Positions 41,423 through 51,173 are shown, counted from the stretch's first letter. The stretch: DNA of 64,000 nucleotides from LMUY01 sp965199105 (GCA_965199105.1 CBDAQO010000002.1:868001-932000), one strand, 5' to 3'. Program-made: numbers and translations. The notes: generated by a model not told the origin, from the sequence alone.

Positions 41423-43342
41423 CTAGCTGGTGGGACGTGTCGATCGCGCCGCCTGCTTCGGTGCACCCCGTGGTTTGCCGTCGGTGCGGCCGACCGGCGG
41501 CGTCCACTCCCGGCGCTGCCGCAGCGTCCAGCCGTAGCGCGGGTCGCCCTCCAGCGCGTCGGCATGATCCGCCAGGCGGTTGCGCTCCAGCCAACTCACC
41601 GCCGCTTCCAGTTCGGCCAGGCTCATCTCCGCGCGCGGCTTGTTGCCGGTGCGGCGCTTCAGGATGGCGTTGTAGCGGTGATACAGCCCGTCACCGCGCG
41701 GCGCTTGCACCGCGCCCTCGTCCTCGACGGCCTGCTGCGCCACCATCTCGCCGATGCGCTGGCGCAGGCGGCGCTCGAGCACGGAAGGCGGGTCGAGCAT
41801 CTCGGTCTGTGCCGCCTCCTGCTCGGGGCGGTGCAGCACGAAGTCGGGGCCGGGCCGCAGCAGGCCGTAGCGCAGCCCGAGCGCGTTGCTCTCCAGCGGC
41901 ACGATCCCGTCCTCGCGTTCGGCCGCGGCGAGTTCGTCCAGCAGCCAGCCGGGCAGGGCGGATTTTGCTCGCGCCTTCACCCGCTTGGCCACCGTGCCCT
42001 GCTCGGTCTCGATGCTGTGCCGAAAGCGGGCAAACAGTGGGTCGTCCGGATGGAACACCAGGGCGCGCTGCGCCGCATACGAGCCGCCGTGCGGATCCAC
42101 ACGGGTGGCGCGCGCGATCATCTGCTCCAGCCAAGCGCGCGAGCGGATGTGGGTCAGCGCCGCCACCACCGCCACCTCGGGGGCGTCCAGCCCCTCATAG
42201 GCCATGGCCACGGTGACGAGCACGCTCGGCTCGGCTGTCAGCCGGAACCGTGCCAACGTCGCGTGCGCGTCGCGCTCCTCGCAGGTCGCCAACTGCACCG
42301 TGCCGGCCTGCGCGGCCGGAACCCATGCCTGGAGGATGTCGATGTAGCGGCGGGCGGTCGCCTGGTCCGGGGCAACCACGAGCAGCTTGCCCAGCCCGCG
42401 TGCATCTTGGCCGGCGGCCAAGTCGCGCCCCCGGCGCCGGTCTGCCCGGAGTGTGCGGATGGCGGTGAACGCTTCGCGTAGCAGATGCTCGGCGAAGCCG
42501 GTGCGCAGGGCGGTGAACAGGGCCGGGCGGGTAGTCTCGGTCGGCCAGGGCGAGAACAGCCGGTGCGGACCAACCGGCGTGCGGTTCTCGTCCAGCCAGC
42601 TCGCCTCGCCGTCCACGGCGCCGAACAGCACCGGCAGCACGGCCCGCTCGGCCAGGGCCTGCGCGCGGGAGTAGCCCACCACCGCCCAGCCTGGTGCGGC
42701 TAGGTCGACCTCCCGCGTCTTGGCGCGCGGGCCGGTGCGGTAGGGCAGCCACAGGATGCTGCGGCCGTCGGCGCGTTGCAGGGTGCCGGACAGCAGCAGG
42801 CGCAAGCGGGCGCACTCCAGCAGCGGCAGCAGAGCCCGGCTCCAGCCCAGGGCGGCGTCGGTGTTCGCCGGGTCGGCGATCGGGTCGGGCGCCATGTCGG
42901 ACAGCGCGGGCAGGTGGTGCACCTCGTCCAGCACCAGCAGGGTGCGGTGGCGGCGGAACTCGGCCAAATGCAGGTCGGGTGCGGCGGCCACCGACTGGTA
43001 GGTGGTGACGTAGCCCTGCAGGCCGCGGCATGGGTCGGGGCTGTTGTCCGCCGCCCGGACACTGACGGCGTGGTTGAACGTGTGGCGCCACGCCGGGTCG
43101 GCAAAGGCTTCTTCGGCCTGCAGGCGCAGGCTGTCGCGCGGCACCACCCAGCAGACGCGGTCGATGATGTCAGCCGCCAGCAAGGCCGCCGCTGCGATCA
43201 CCGGCAGCAGCGACTTGCCGCCACCGGGTGTGACCGCGGCCAGGATGTCGGTGATCTCGTCTGCTTGTCCGCTGGCGATGGCGTGCACGATCGCGGCGGT
43301 CTGAGCCTGGTGCGTGCGCAAACGGCGATGAGGTGAGAACAA
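41423..43342 (-). CDS. DEAD/DEAH-type superfamily 2 helicase
   Basis: The 639-residue protein has Walker A AAVTPGGGKSLLP (GGGKS, residues 40-44), DEVHHL in motif II (residues 139-144), LLLSGTLQRAD as motif III (near 183), and the second RecA lobe with VTVAMAYEGLDAPEVAVVAA and MIARATRVDP as motif VI. The C-terminal ~190 residues are specific to this family and are duplicated at 1611-2093. The start codon is probably TTG 43342. Its cellular role is unknown; its mobile setting suggests plasmid maintenance or defence. Confidence 0.85.
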   Translation of the reverse strand: MFSPHRRLRTHQAQTAAIVHAIASGQADEITDILAAVTPGGGKSLLPVIAAAALLAADIIDRVCWVVPRDSLRLQAEEAFADPAWRHTFNHAVSVRAADNSPDPCRGLQGYVTTYQSVAAAPDLHLAEFRRHRTLLVLDEVHHLPALSDMAPDPIADPANTDAALGWSRALLPLLECARLRLLLSGTLQRADGRSILWLPYRTGPRAKTREVDLAAPGWAVVGYSRAQALAERAVLPVLFGAVDGEASWLDENRTPVGPHRLFSPWPTETTRPALFTALRTGFAEHLLREAFTAIRTLRADRRRGRDLAAGQDARGLGKLLVVAPDQATARRYIDILQAWVPAAQAGTVQLATCEERDAHATLARFRLTAEPSVLVTVAMAYEGLDAPEVAVVAALTHIRSRAWLEQMIARATRVDPHGGSYAAQRALVFHPDDPLFARFRHSIETEQGTVAKRVKARAKSALPGWLLDELAAAEREDGIVPLESNALGLRYGLLRPGPDFVLHRPEQEAAQTEMLDPPSVLERRLRQRIGEMVAQQAVEDEGAVQAPRGDGLYHRYNAILKRRTGNKPRAEMSLAELEAAVSWLERNRLADHADALEGDPRYGWTLRQRREWTPPVGRTDGKPRGAPKQAARSTRPTS

Positions 43343-43504
43343 GGAACAGCACGGCCTTCCAGGGGAAGCTGGAGTCTGAGTCCTTCGGGCTTGGCTTTGA
43401 ATCCCTGAAATGCTGACGGTCGGCGTGCTAGCCTTGACCGGCGCCGGGCCGCTTCGTCAGACAGCGAAGCTGGCCGTGTGTTCCGACTTTCAGAGGAGAT
43501 GAGA

Positions 43505-44089
43505 ATGGCGCGATCCACCAAGACGACGCCGGCGAAACCGACCGCAGCGGCCACGACGCCGGCTCGCGCGAAGCGCCGGACCGCTGCCCCGGACCCGGCG
43601 CCGACCGCAACGCCGCCCGCCAAGACCAAACTCGGCCGACCTGTCGCTGCGCAAGCCGCCTCGAAGGTCACCGCTGCCCGAAGGAAGCCGGCAGCCGGCG
43701 CGGTCCCGGCCGCTGCCCCGACCCGGGTGCCGCCGCCGAGCAAGGGCGAGTTGCGAGCGCAGATCGAGAAACTTGAGACCGCCAATGCCGCGCTGAAAGC
43801 GAAGAGCCGCGAGGCGAACCGCGCTGCCAAGGCCGCCGCACGTCGCATTGCCGAACTGGAAGAGCAGGTGGCCCAACTTCAGGCCGAGGCCGCCCAGCCG
43901 ACAGCTCCGTCCGCGCCTCCTGTCGCCGAAGCGAAGATCGTCCGGCGCGGCCGGCCACCCGGGCGGCGCAAGGGCATCGATCCGGGTGACGCAGTGCCGC
44001 CCGGTATTGCCGTGCAGGATTCTGAGCCGTTGGACGAAGAAGCGGTCGCGGCCCGGGATGCGCTGGAGGAGAACCTTTCAGAGCGGTAG
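43505..44089 (+). CDS. Basic Ala/Pro-rich AT-hook, coiled-coil protein
   Basis: The 194-residue protein begins ARSTKTTPAKPTAAATTPAR after the Met, a histone-H1-like Lys/Ala/Pro-rich tail. A coiled coil follows (GELRAQIEKLETANAALKAK, then AAARRIAELEEQVAQLQAEA). Near residue 148 is an AT-hook-type motif RRGRPPGRRKG. ATG 43505 is chosen because AGAGGAG lies 7 bp upstream. It probably binds DNA as a nucleoid-associated protein. It is divergent from the helicase, 162 bp away. Confidence 0.7.
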   Translation: MARSTKTTPAKPTAAATTPARAKRRTAAPDPAPTATPPAKTKLGRPVAAQAASKVTAARRKPAAGAVPAAAPTRVPPPSKGELRAQIEKLETANAALKAKSREANRAAKAAARRIAELEEQVAQLQAEAAQPTAPSAPPVAEAKIVRRGRPPGRRKGIDPGDAVPPGIAVQDSEPLDEEAVAARDALEENLSER

Positions 44090-44348
44090 CGACGCGGCGA
44101 GCGCGCGCATGCCTGCTTGCTTACCGACGCCAAAGGATCTAGCGATGCAGGTGGCCGCCAACTTAGTAATTGGGTCAGCTGCTTTCGCCTGGCGATGTCG
44201 GCTTTGCGCCTAATCCCGGACGTTCAGGCGCTTGGGACAGCTTCCCGAAAGCGGACGTAACTTCTGCCAACTGCCACGGCAGGGTTGAGCTGCAAAGGCC
44301 GATCTCGTCATAATCTCCTGCCGCCCTCCCGCGGTTTAGGAGATCGTC

Positions 44349-44450
44349 ATGCCGCCTGTGACTCCGAAGCCTGTGTCCCCGAGCGATTGGCTAGGGGTGT
44401 CATGGAACAAGGGCGCTTTTGTCGGTCCCAAGCCGCTTCTTAAGCCCTGA
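44349..44450 (+). pseudogene. N-terminal scrap of a tyrosine-recombinase family
   Basis: A 33-codon frame reads MPPVTPKPVSPSDWLGVSWN, then KGAFVGPKPLLKP and stop. This resembles the N-terminus of a widespread XerC-like integrase group in alphaproteobacteria (SPSDRLGVSWNKG, then PLKPKHVWAIR). The rest is missing. This assignment is from memory of the family. The flanking 44090-44348 and 44451-44553 hold no supported gene. Confidence 0.4.
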
Positions 44451-44553
44451 CAGAGTCTGGGAAGGAAAGCACCTACTTCCACCGCGCGCTCGACGACAAC
44501 TCCCTGACCCAGCGGGTGGCGGACATCGGCTTCAACAGCGTATTCACCGACGC

Positions 44554-45976
44554 CTAGACGATCGTCGGCGGCGCTTGGCGCAAAGGCCGGTACTCGTGGT
44601 TTGGCGAAGCGTAGTCGATGTACTTATCCGCCGCATTGGTGATCCGCAGCAATAGGCGCTGGAACAACCCTCTCAACAGCTTCATGTCGCGGATCGCCGC
44701 CACCTCCTGACCCTGAGAGATGGGCGGCCTTGTTCCGCCGGCGCCAAGCGGCGTCCTCGTCTTCGCCCAGCTCGAGGTTCAGGACGGCCATGATGTCCTT
44801 CAGGCGCTGACGCTGATCGACGCCATTGAAGGTGGGCAGCTTGTTCTTCAAGGCCGCCTTCGCCTCAACGGAGACGTCGGCGCAGTCGATGGCGTCGCTG
44901 AGCGCAGTCTTGAGCATCTTCCATTCGTCTCGGGTGGCCCAGCCCTCTCGCACCTTTCCAGGGTTGGCTTTGGTGTAGGCGCTCTGCAGGCCCTCGATCG
45001 CCGCGCCGAAGTGCGCGGGCGCGATGTGCGGGGTGGCGGCGCAGGCATGCCAGAAGGCCCAGTGCAGGTTCGCAAGGTCCAGGGGGTCGAACGCTGTCAC
45101 GAATGCCTGGATCGCCCGTGTCAACTGCGAGGCGCCGAGCTCATTTAGGAAGCGGTCGCCGAGCGGCGCGAGCTGGAGCGTTTCAATGTCGAAGGCATGG
45201 CGGCGAAGGCTGTAGGCGCTCCGCGCTAGTGTGGACACCACGTTCCATTCGGCGTCGTAGTGGGTTGTCCCAAGATCGACCAAGTACACGCCCATCGCGA
45301 AGGAAAGGCCTGTGCGGACCTTCTTTCGGAACTCGTCATCGGGGGCGCCGTCGTACACGATGCACCCTGGCTTGATCGCGCCGGGACGGTCTTCTCTGTC
45401 GAGCGCACAAACGTAGAAGGTTGCGCCATCGACCGTCACCTTGGCGGAGTTCCACGAGGTGCTGGACCGGTCGGTATCGTTCGCGATGGTGATGCCGTCG
45501 CTGAGCGAAATTCTACGAGTTATGATGGTCCTGGTGACCACGTCGGAGGCAGCGGGCCAGGTGTATGGGCTCCTGGGCAGGTTTTCGAGCCAGTCGATGA
45601 CGTATGCCGCAGGCACCCCGGAAGGGTTGTTGGTCTTGGCGATATGGACCTGGGCCAGCTCCTTGAGGGGCTGCTCAGTCACGCCTAGGGTCTGGCGGTG
45701 CTGGCTGTAGGGCACCAGCCCGAAGAATTCCCCTTCGAGACCGCCCACGCTGCGGAGGAGCGCCCGCTCGTTTGTCAAGCGAATCGTGCCTGGCGGCTGA
45801 TCGATCGCTGCCGACGTAGCATCGGGGGCGGCCTCAGTCTCCAACACGAGGCGCAGCTTTTCGTCCCGGCGGATCGAAAAGCTACGGATCGGCTGATGGA
45901 GGGGGCCGGGATCGATGATCTCGAATAAGCCCTGGTTCAGGATGCGAAGGCATTCCTCGGTCAGGTCGCGCATCAC
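44554..45976 (-). CDS. HEPN-motif protein coupled to a GNAT toxin-antitoxin pair (3' frameshift)
   Basis: The first ~420 residues are in frame from ATG 45976. No family is recognised in the N-terminal part (for example SFAMGVYLVDLGTTHYDAEW). At residues 414-419 is RNKAAH, the Rx4H motif of HEPN ribonucleases. Just after it, near 44705, a one-base frame change is needed. The shifted frame gives a plausible helical end, IRDMKLLRGLFQRLLLRITN, stopping at 44554-44556; the unshifted frame stops at 44624. The ATG overlaps the GNAT gene stop by 4 bp. Possible roles are a toxin or an ApeA-like defence RNase. Confidence 0.6.
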
Positions 45977-46485
45977 CAGAAGAGCCGCCGGATGTCAGTC
46001 ATCGGCCGAAATAGCTTCATGGGCTGATCGGGCAATGCGAGGAAACTCTCTCGCTCATAGAAGCGACGAGCGCCCTCATCTTTCGCATCGACGATTACAG
46101 CGAACGACGCAACTTCACTCCGTGCGGCGCGGTGGAGCGCATCCGCTAGCAAGAACCGGCCATATCCCTTGCCCTGTTGGCGTTGATCGACGGCGAGCCT
46201 TCCAAGCAGTGTCGCCGGCACGAGAGGGTAGCGCGGCAGCTTCCGCGTGGTTTCTGCTGGAAGCTCGCCAAGATGCACACCAGTTGATGACAGCGTGTAG
46301 TAGCCGGCGACAGTCCCATCCGGCAGGAGCAGGACAAAAGGCGCAGCCATGTTTTTTCGGGCGTCTTGTCCGGCTTGGGTCCGAAAATATCGATCAAGGT
46401 CATCGGCGCCACTCTCGAATCTAGATCGATCATGGTCGGAGGTCAGCGCCTCGACGCGCAGCTTCTCATCGCTCCCTGCCGACAC
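45973..46485 (-). CDS. tacT: GNAT acetyltransferase toxin (TacT-like)
   Basis: The 170-residue GNAT protein has PLVPATLLGRLAVDQRQQGK, the acetyl-CoA-binding loop, followed by GYGRFLLADAL, and the late RRFYERESFLAL with the conserved Tyr. These features fit the TacT/AtaT toxins that acetylate aminoacyl-tRNA. It follows a DUF1778 antitoxin gene by 3 bp. Its stop overlaps the start of the HEPN-motif gene, an unusual third member. The start is GTG. Confidence 0.85.
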   Translation of the reverse strand: MSAGSDEKLRVEALTSDHDRSRFESGADDLDRYFRTQAGQDARKNMAAPFVLLLPDGTVAGYYTLSSTGVHLGELPAETTRKLPRYPLVPATLLGRLAVDQRQQGKGYGRFLLADALHRAARSEVASFAVIVDAKDEGARRFYERESFLALPDQPMKLFRPMTDIRRLFW

Positions 46486-46488
46486 GCC

Positions 46489-46791
46489 TTAGACGCCGGT
46501 GCGCTCGCGATAGCGGCGTACAGTATCCTGCAGGCGGTCATTGACCGGCTGCGGATTGATTAAAGCATCCACGAAGGCCTCGCTGTCGCGGACAGAAAGC
46601 GAGAGCTGGCTATGCTCCTCAATAGCCCGCCGCGCCGCGTCCTGGACGCTGGTCAACACGAAATCGGTCACGCTCCGCCCTTGCAAGGCAGCGGCCCGCT
46701 CTATCAGGTTCTTTTGGTCGGCGGTGACGCGCGTCTCCAGACGCTCCGCTCGCGTGCGCGTGCCAGTCGCCTTAGATGCTGCGTTCGGCAT
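46489..46791 (-). CDS. tacA: DUF1778 ribbon-helix-helix antitoxin (TacA-like)
   Basis: The 100-residue protein has the DUF1778 pattern: RLETRVTADQKNLIERAAAL, then GRSVTDFVLTSVQDAARRAI, then a C-terminal arm that binds the GNAT toxin (SEAFVDALINPQPVNDRL). It is the first gene of the operon running to 44554 and presumably represses it. Confidence 0.9.
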   Translation of the reverse strand: MPNAASKATGTRTRAERLETRVTADQKNLIERAAALQGRSVTDFVLTSVQDAARRAIEEHSQLSLSVRDSEAFVDALINPQPVNDRLQDTVRRYRERTGV

Positions 46792-46803
46792 GGTAACCTC
46801 CGC

Positions 46804-46817
46804 CCGTAGATGTACGG
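46804..46817. promoter_or_regulatory. Short inverted repeat before the antitoxin, possible operator
   Basis: CCGTA and TACGG enclose GATG, 13 bp upstream of the antitoxin start. It is short, so this is only a candidate for ribbon-helix-helix binding. Confidence 0.3.
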
Positions 46818-46990
46818 CCAGTGGCCGGCTCTTTCAAGGGGGGTGTGAATCGGTCGCTTGACTCTCGGGTTAGCCAACAGGAACAAATAAAATACGTGAG
46901 CGTTTGTTGTGCCCGAGGAGGACACCTTACGCCGTGCGGCCCCCGTCCGCCGGCCGGCGCTGCCTCCAGCACCGGATCACCACGTCGCCG

Positions 46991-48124
46991 TCAGCTCGTG
47001 ATTTTCAAGGTCGGAATGAAGCCGCCGGCGGTCCGATTTTGGTCATAGATCTGCATTGGCAAATCGGCCTTTGGCATCCGCACGCGCCCGACCTCGACCG
47101 CCGCTGAATTCGGCAGGGCGGGAAACACGTTGATGACCGCAACCTCGCCGTGAAAGGCCTTGATCCGATCGAGGAGACGCCGAAGCTGGCGCTTGAACTC
47201 GACTAGGTCGTCCGGGCGGCGCATGATGTCGTTGTGCGGATTTTCCGCGGTCAGCGACCAGATAGCGACATCCTCGCCCAGCACCGCGCGAATCCGTTCA
47301 TCCGCAACGGTTGCGCTCAGCGCGAGTTTCAGCGCGACCGCGACCTTCGGTGACCCGGAATAGGCGCCGACCTGAAAGGTGATCGCGGGCTGGTCAGCTT
47401 GCCAGCGCCATGTCGGGGGCTCGCGATATCGTTGATGAACCGTGACCGGGACGATATCCCCCAGCAGATGCCCAAGCTCGATCAGCAGCGGCTGCGGCGC
47501 CAACGCGAACACACTGAGCTGCTTAATCTCCTTTTGCTCGATGCGCTCCTTTACCTTGCGCGCGAACACGCGGCGCAGATTCTCCTGCTGGACGGACCAG
47601 TAATTTGCTTCATGATCGGCATAGTCACATCCAACCAACTCGATATCGATCGTTCGGCCCTCGGCAGGGTGCCTGTCTGGCGGCATCGCCATGAAGATCG
47701 CTCGCGTCGAGACCAGGGCATCCCGCTGTCCGATATCCGCTGCGAACCGGAGGACGTGCGCAGCGCGCTCCTGCGCCATTCCCGTCCCGATGGCGACCCG
47801 GTCCTCGTGCTCCGCCTTCATCTCAAGCAGGACGGCCTCGGGATGATCCGCGAGAAAATCGACGTCTACGCCCTTATGGTGCTTCGCACAGAGCAGCATG
47901 AGATTGCTCAGGTCCTTGGCGAGCGCGGGCGAGCGAACCGAATCGCCGCGTGGGCCGTCGGCACTGTCGGCGACAATGTGCGCGATGAAGCCGAACTTCC
48001 CGTCCTCGCGGCCGGCGATCAGGTCGCCAACGAGTTCCACGTTGCACCCGCGGTATTCGCAGCGCCCGGCAGACTTGGTCCAGAGGGCGAGCTGAATTCT
48101 CTGTGGGATTTGCGTCTTTGCCAT
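46991..48124 (-). CDS. cap5: CBASS effector: HNH nuclease fused to SAVED sensor (Cap5)
   Basis: The 377-residue protein has an N-terminal HNH domain: SAGRCEYRGCNVELV with Cys22 and Cys27, FIAHIVADS with His49, and DLSNLMLLCAKHHKGVD with Asn74, Cys79 and His82/83. The C-terminal ~200 residues form a SAVED domain (FQVGAYSGSPKVAVALKLAL, then VAVINVFPALPNSAAVEVGR) that binds a cyclic nucleotide and triggers DNA cleavage. ATG 48124 is chosen. It is divergent from the CD-NTase gene with 107 bp between, where both promoters must lie. Confidence 0.9.
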   Translation of the reverse strand: MAKTQIPQRIQLALWTKSAGRCEYRGCNVELVGDLIAGREDGKFGFIAHIVADSADGPRGDSVRSPALAKDLSNLMLLCAKHHKGVDVDFLADHPEAVLLEMKAEHEDRVAIGTGMAQERAAHVLRFAADIGQRDALVSTRAIFMAMPPDRHPAEGRTIDIELVGCDYADHEANYWSVQQENLRRVFARKVKERIEQKEIKQLSVFALAPQPLLIELGHLLGDIVPVTVHQRYREPPTWRWQADQPAITFQVGAYSGSPKVAVALKLALSATVADERIRAVLGEDVAIWSLTAENPHNDIMRRPDDLVEFKRQLRRLLDRIKAFHGEVAVINVFPALPNSAAVEVGRVRMPKADLPMQIYDQNRTAGGFIPTLKITS

Positions 48125-48231
48125 GATGATGTTTAGCCCCGATTCGCTATAACGTTCACGTTTTATCCTCAAAGCTCAACCGCGCAGTTCGACTATCCGC
48201 ACGCGGTCCGTGGGCTTCACCTTGGAGGCCT

Positions 48232-49452
48232 ATGGTGGAAAAGCAGACGCGCACCCGCGAGAGCGAAGAATTCCTCGAGGATCTTGCCGAAGAACTGAGC
48301 GTGCCGCCAAGCCGGTATGAGCAGGCCGACCGGAGCTACAAGTCACTGGGCGACTGGCTGCACCGCGACGCCTCGACCGTCCGACAGTACGGACCCAAGG
48401 TCTACGTCCAGGGGTCTTTTCGCCTCGGCACGACGATCCGGCCATTGAACGAGGCCGAGGAATACGACATCGATTCCGTCTGCGAGCTGCAGAAGCTGGG
48501 CAAGACCTCGCTGACGCAACAGCAACTTAAGGCGCTGCTGGGCGCCGAGATCGAGGCCTATCGGCGCGCGCAAAACATGAACAAGCCGCTTCGCGAGGGT
48601 CGCCGTTGCTGGGTGCTCGACTATGCCGATGGCGCCCAATTCCATATGGATATCGTGCCCGCGCTTCCGAACGGGCAAGCCGCCCGCCTCCTCCTGGAAG
48701 CCCGCGGCTATGACGCCCGTTGGACGCTCACCGCCATCGCCATCACCGACAAGGAGGGGTCGACCTACACCACCGTTACCGACGATTGGCCGCGTTCGAA
48801 CCCCAAGGGCTACTGCGAGTGGTTCAAGAGCCGGATGGCGGTCGCGCTCGAACGGCGCAAGCGCGTGCTCGCGGAGAGCATGAGGGCGAGCGTCGAGGAT
48901 ATCCCGGACTACAAGGTCCGAACGCCGCTCCAGGCCGCTATCATGATCCTGAAGCGTCACCGCGACCATACCTTCGAGCATCGCGGCGACGAACGGCCCA
49001 TCTCGGTCATCATCACCACCCTCGCGGCCCACGCCTATAAGGGCGAAGAGACGATCGGCGAAGCGCTCGCGGTGATTCTCGCGGACATGGACCAGCATAT
49101 CCTGTGGCACGACAACCGCTACTGGATCTCGAATCCGACCGACCCGCTCGAAAACTTCGCCGACAAATGGGCCGAGCATCCCGAGCGGGCGACCGCGTTC
49201 TACGAGTGGCTCCAAAAGGCCAGGACGGAATTCGCCGAGGCCGCGCGATCGAGCGATAGGAGAGTGATCACCGAGACGGTCGGACGCGGCGTCGGCGGAT
49301 CGCTGGCCGAGCGCGCGGCCCGCCGCCGTTCGCCGCCGACGCGATCCCCGCTGCTCAAAACCGCCTCGGTGGCGCCCGTAGCCGGAGGTCTTTCCTTTCC
49401 GGACAGGAGCCGGGTCCCGACCAAGCCGCAGGGGTTCGGCGGCGCGGAATGA
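48232..49452 (+). CDS. CBASS cyclic-oligonucleotide synthase (CD-NTase)
   Basis: The 406-residue nucleotidyltransferase has GSFRLGTTIRP at residues 61-71, the Asp pair EYDIDSV (Asp79, Asp81), and the third Asp in FHMDIVPALP (Asp140). This is the cGAS/DncV-like active site that makes a cyclic di- or trinucleotide on phage infection. The C-terminal tail ends in a Pro/Gly-rich stretch, the expected point of Cap2-mediated conjugation. ATG has GGAGG just upstream. The stop overlaps cap2 by 4 bp. Confidence 0.9.
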   Translation: MVEKQTRTRESEEFLEDLAEELSVPPSRYEQADRSYKSLGDWLHRDASTVRQYGPKVYVQGSFRLGTTIRPLNEAEEYDIDSVCELQKLGKTSLTQQQLKALLGAEIEAYRRAQNMNKPLREGRRCWVLDYADGAQFHMDIVPALPNGQAARLLLEARGYDARWTLTAIAITDKEGSTYTTVTDDWPRSNPKGYCEWFKSRMAVALERRKRVLAESMRASVEDIPDYKVRTPLQAAIMILKRHRDHTFEHRGDERPISVIITTLAAHAYKGEETIGEALAVILADMDQHILWHDNRYWISNPTDPLENFADKWAEHPERATAFYEWLQKARTEFAEAARSSDRRVITETVGRGVGGSLAERAARRRSPPTRSPLLKTASVAPVAGGLSFPDRSRVPTKPQGFGGAE

Positions 49453-51173
49453 TCTGGTGGCTCGAAAATCCGACACGCGCGCGATCCGAACGTCAGGGCG
49501 TCGCTGACCTCGCGGAGCGCGTCGCCTGGCTCAAGGGCGTGCGCTGGCATCTCTCGAACGGCGCTGCGCTCGCGGTCGACTTCGAGATCGAGCATGACGG
49601 CGACGGCGTTCCGCTGACGATGACCTATGCGGAATTCCACCCCAATTCCCCACCCATCGTGCTTCCCAGAGACGGCAGTCGCCTTTCGAACCACCAATAT
49701 GGAGCCGGCGGAAATCTCTGCCTGGAGTATCGCGCCGACAATTGGGAGTCGTCGATCACCGGGGCGATGATGATCGAGAGCGCGCATCGTCTGATCGCCG
49801 GTGAACGCGATGTCGATGGTCCCGAACTGCCCTCGGCGCACGCCGTTTCGCTCGGCCAAAGCGTGCGCGGCTCCTATTTCCGGTTCCTACTGACGCGGCA
49901 AATGGAAGAGCGCCTGAAGGCGATCGCACCCGGTCAGTCGGTCGAGATCGGCATTGCGGAGAAATACTACGCAGAAACCTTCACGGTAACGATCGCCGAG
50001 ATCGACGGAATCACCAATGGCCGCGCCTGGCCTGCCGGGATTCGAGAGACGACGAAGGGCGGTCAGGCGATTCGGCTGCCGGAAGGGACGGCGATGCCCG
50101 CGGCCACGCAGGCCGGTATCGCCGACCTGCTCGGTGCGCTTGGTCTCGAAGCGCTTCGCGAGGCTGCGCTCGCCACCAGCGGAGAAATGGACCTGGTGTT
50201 GGCGTCCGCGACCGGGATCGCGCATTTCTATGCCTATGACGCCGGCCAGAAGCGCGTCTTCGGTCGCTCGCGACTCCTGAAGGTCGCCACCGGCAGCCGG
50301 CTCCCGGACGACTACGCTGTCCTCGCCGGGAAAAGCGTCGGCATCGTTGGATGCGGCTCGCTTGGCTCCAAGCTCGCCGCGATGCTGGCGCGCGCCGGCC
50401 TGCGGACGTTCACGCTGGTCGACGATGACGTCTTCTTCGCCGAGAACCTGGTGCGCAACGAACTCGGTGCCGCCGCGGCCGGCGTGCACAAGGCCGACGC
50501 GGTCCGCAGCCGCCTCATCGAGATTGCCGGCACGATCGACGTCACGGTGCGGCGTGTCGCGCTGGGTGGCCAGGAAAGCGCCGATTCCACGGACTCGGTG
50601 ATGTCGGCGTTGCGTGCCTGCGACCTCATCATCGACGCCACCGCCGACGCGCATTGCTTCAACTTCTGCGCCGCGGTCGCGAAGGAAAGCCTCAAGCCAC
50701 TCGTCTGGGGCGAGGTGTTTGCCGGGGGTATCGGCGGCCTCGCGGCGCGCGTTCGATCAGGCCATGAGCCGGAGCCCCAGGCCGCCCGCAACCAGATCAA
50801 CGCCTGGTGCAATGCGCATGGCGTCCCCGCCCCGCTCGCCGGCCTGGCGGCCCCCTATAAAGCGGCAGCCGGGAGTGGCGGACCGCTCGTGGCGGACGAT
50901 GCGGAAGTTTCCATAATCGCGGGTCACCTAGCCCGTCTTGCGACCGACGTGCTCACCCAACAGGACGACAGTGCGTTTCCGGCACCCGCCTATGCGATCG
51001 GCTTGCGCCAGGCCTGGATTTTCTCCCAGCCCTTCGAGACATGGCCTATCGAACTCGCCGGCTCGGCCCCCTGGAAGGCCGAACAGGACCCCGCTTCTGT
51101 CGCAGAGAGCCTTGCGCTCTTGCGCGAACTCTTGCCCTCGGCGTTCGATGGTCACGATCAGCCTGCCGAATGA
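49449..51173 (+). CDS. cap2: CBASS E1/E2 fusion conjugating enzyme (Cap2)
   Basis: The 574-residue protein has an N-terminal E2-like domain with catalytic Cys91 in GGNLCLEYRADNWESS. A middle linker follows, then an E1/ThiF adenylation domain with VGIVGCGSLGSKLAAMLARA (residues 297-316), VDDDVFF and ENLVRNELG. Cys454 in NAWCNAHG is a candidate E1 cysteine. Cap2 conjugates the CD-NTase C-terminus to targets and primes it. It is coupled to the genes on both sides by overlaps. Confidence 0.9.
   Translation: MIWWLENPTRARSERQGVADLAERVAWLKGVRWHLSNGAALAVDFEIEHDGDGVPLTMTYAEFHPNSPPIVLPRDGSRLSNHQYGAGGNLCLEYRADNWESSITGAMMIESAHRLIAGERDVDGPELPSAHAVSLGQSVRGSYFRFLLTRQMEERLKAIAPGQSVEIGIAEKYYAETFTVTIAEIDGITNGRAWPAGIRETTKGGQAIRLPEGTAMPAATQAGIADLLGALGLEALREAALATSGEMDLVLASATGIAHFYAYDAGQKRVFGRSRLLKVATGSRLPDDYAVLAGKSVGIVGCGSLGSKLAAMLARAGLRTFTLVDDDVFFAENLVRNELGAAAAGVHKADAVRSRLIEIAGTIDVTVRRVALGGQESADSTDSVMSALRACDLIIDATADAHCFNFCAAVAKESLKPLVWGEVFAGGIGGLAARVRSGHEPEPQAARNQINAWCNAHGVPAPLAGLAAPYKAAAGSGGPLVADDAEVSIIAGHLARLATDVLTQQDDSAFPAPAYAIGLRQAWIFSQPFETWPIELAGSAPWKAEQDPASVAESLALLRELLPSAFDGHDQPAE

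Noticed and set aside
41357..42481. A 374-codon plus-strand frame opposite the helicase
   Set aside because: It is a shadow; helicase motifs are on the minus strand and in order.
48343..49476. A 377-codon minus-strand frame opposite the CD-NTase
   Set aside because: It is a shadow; the plus strand carries the full nucleotidyltransferase active site.
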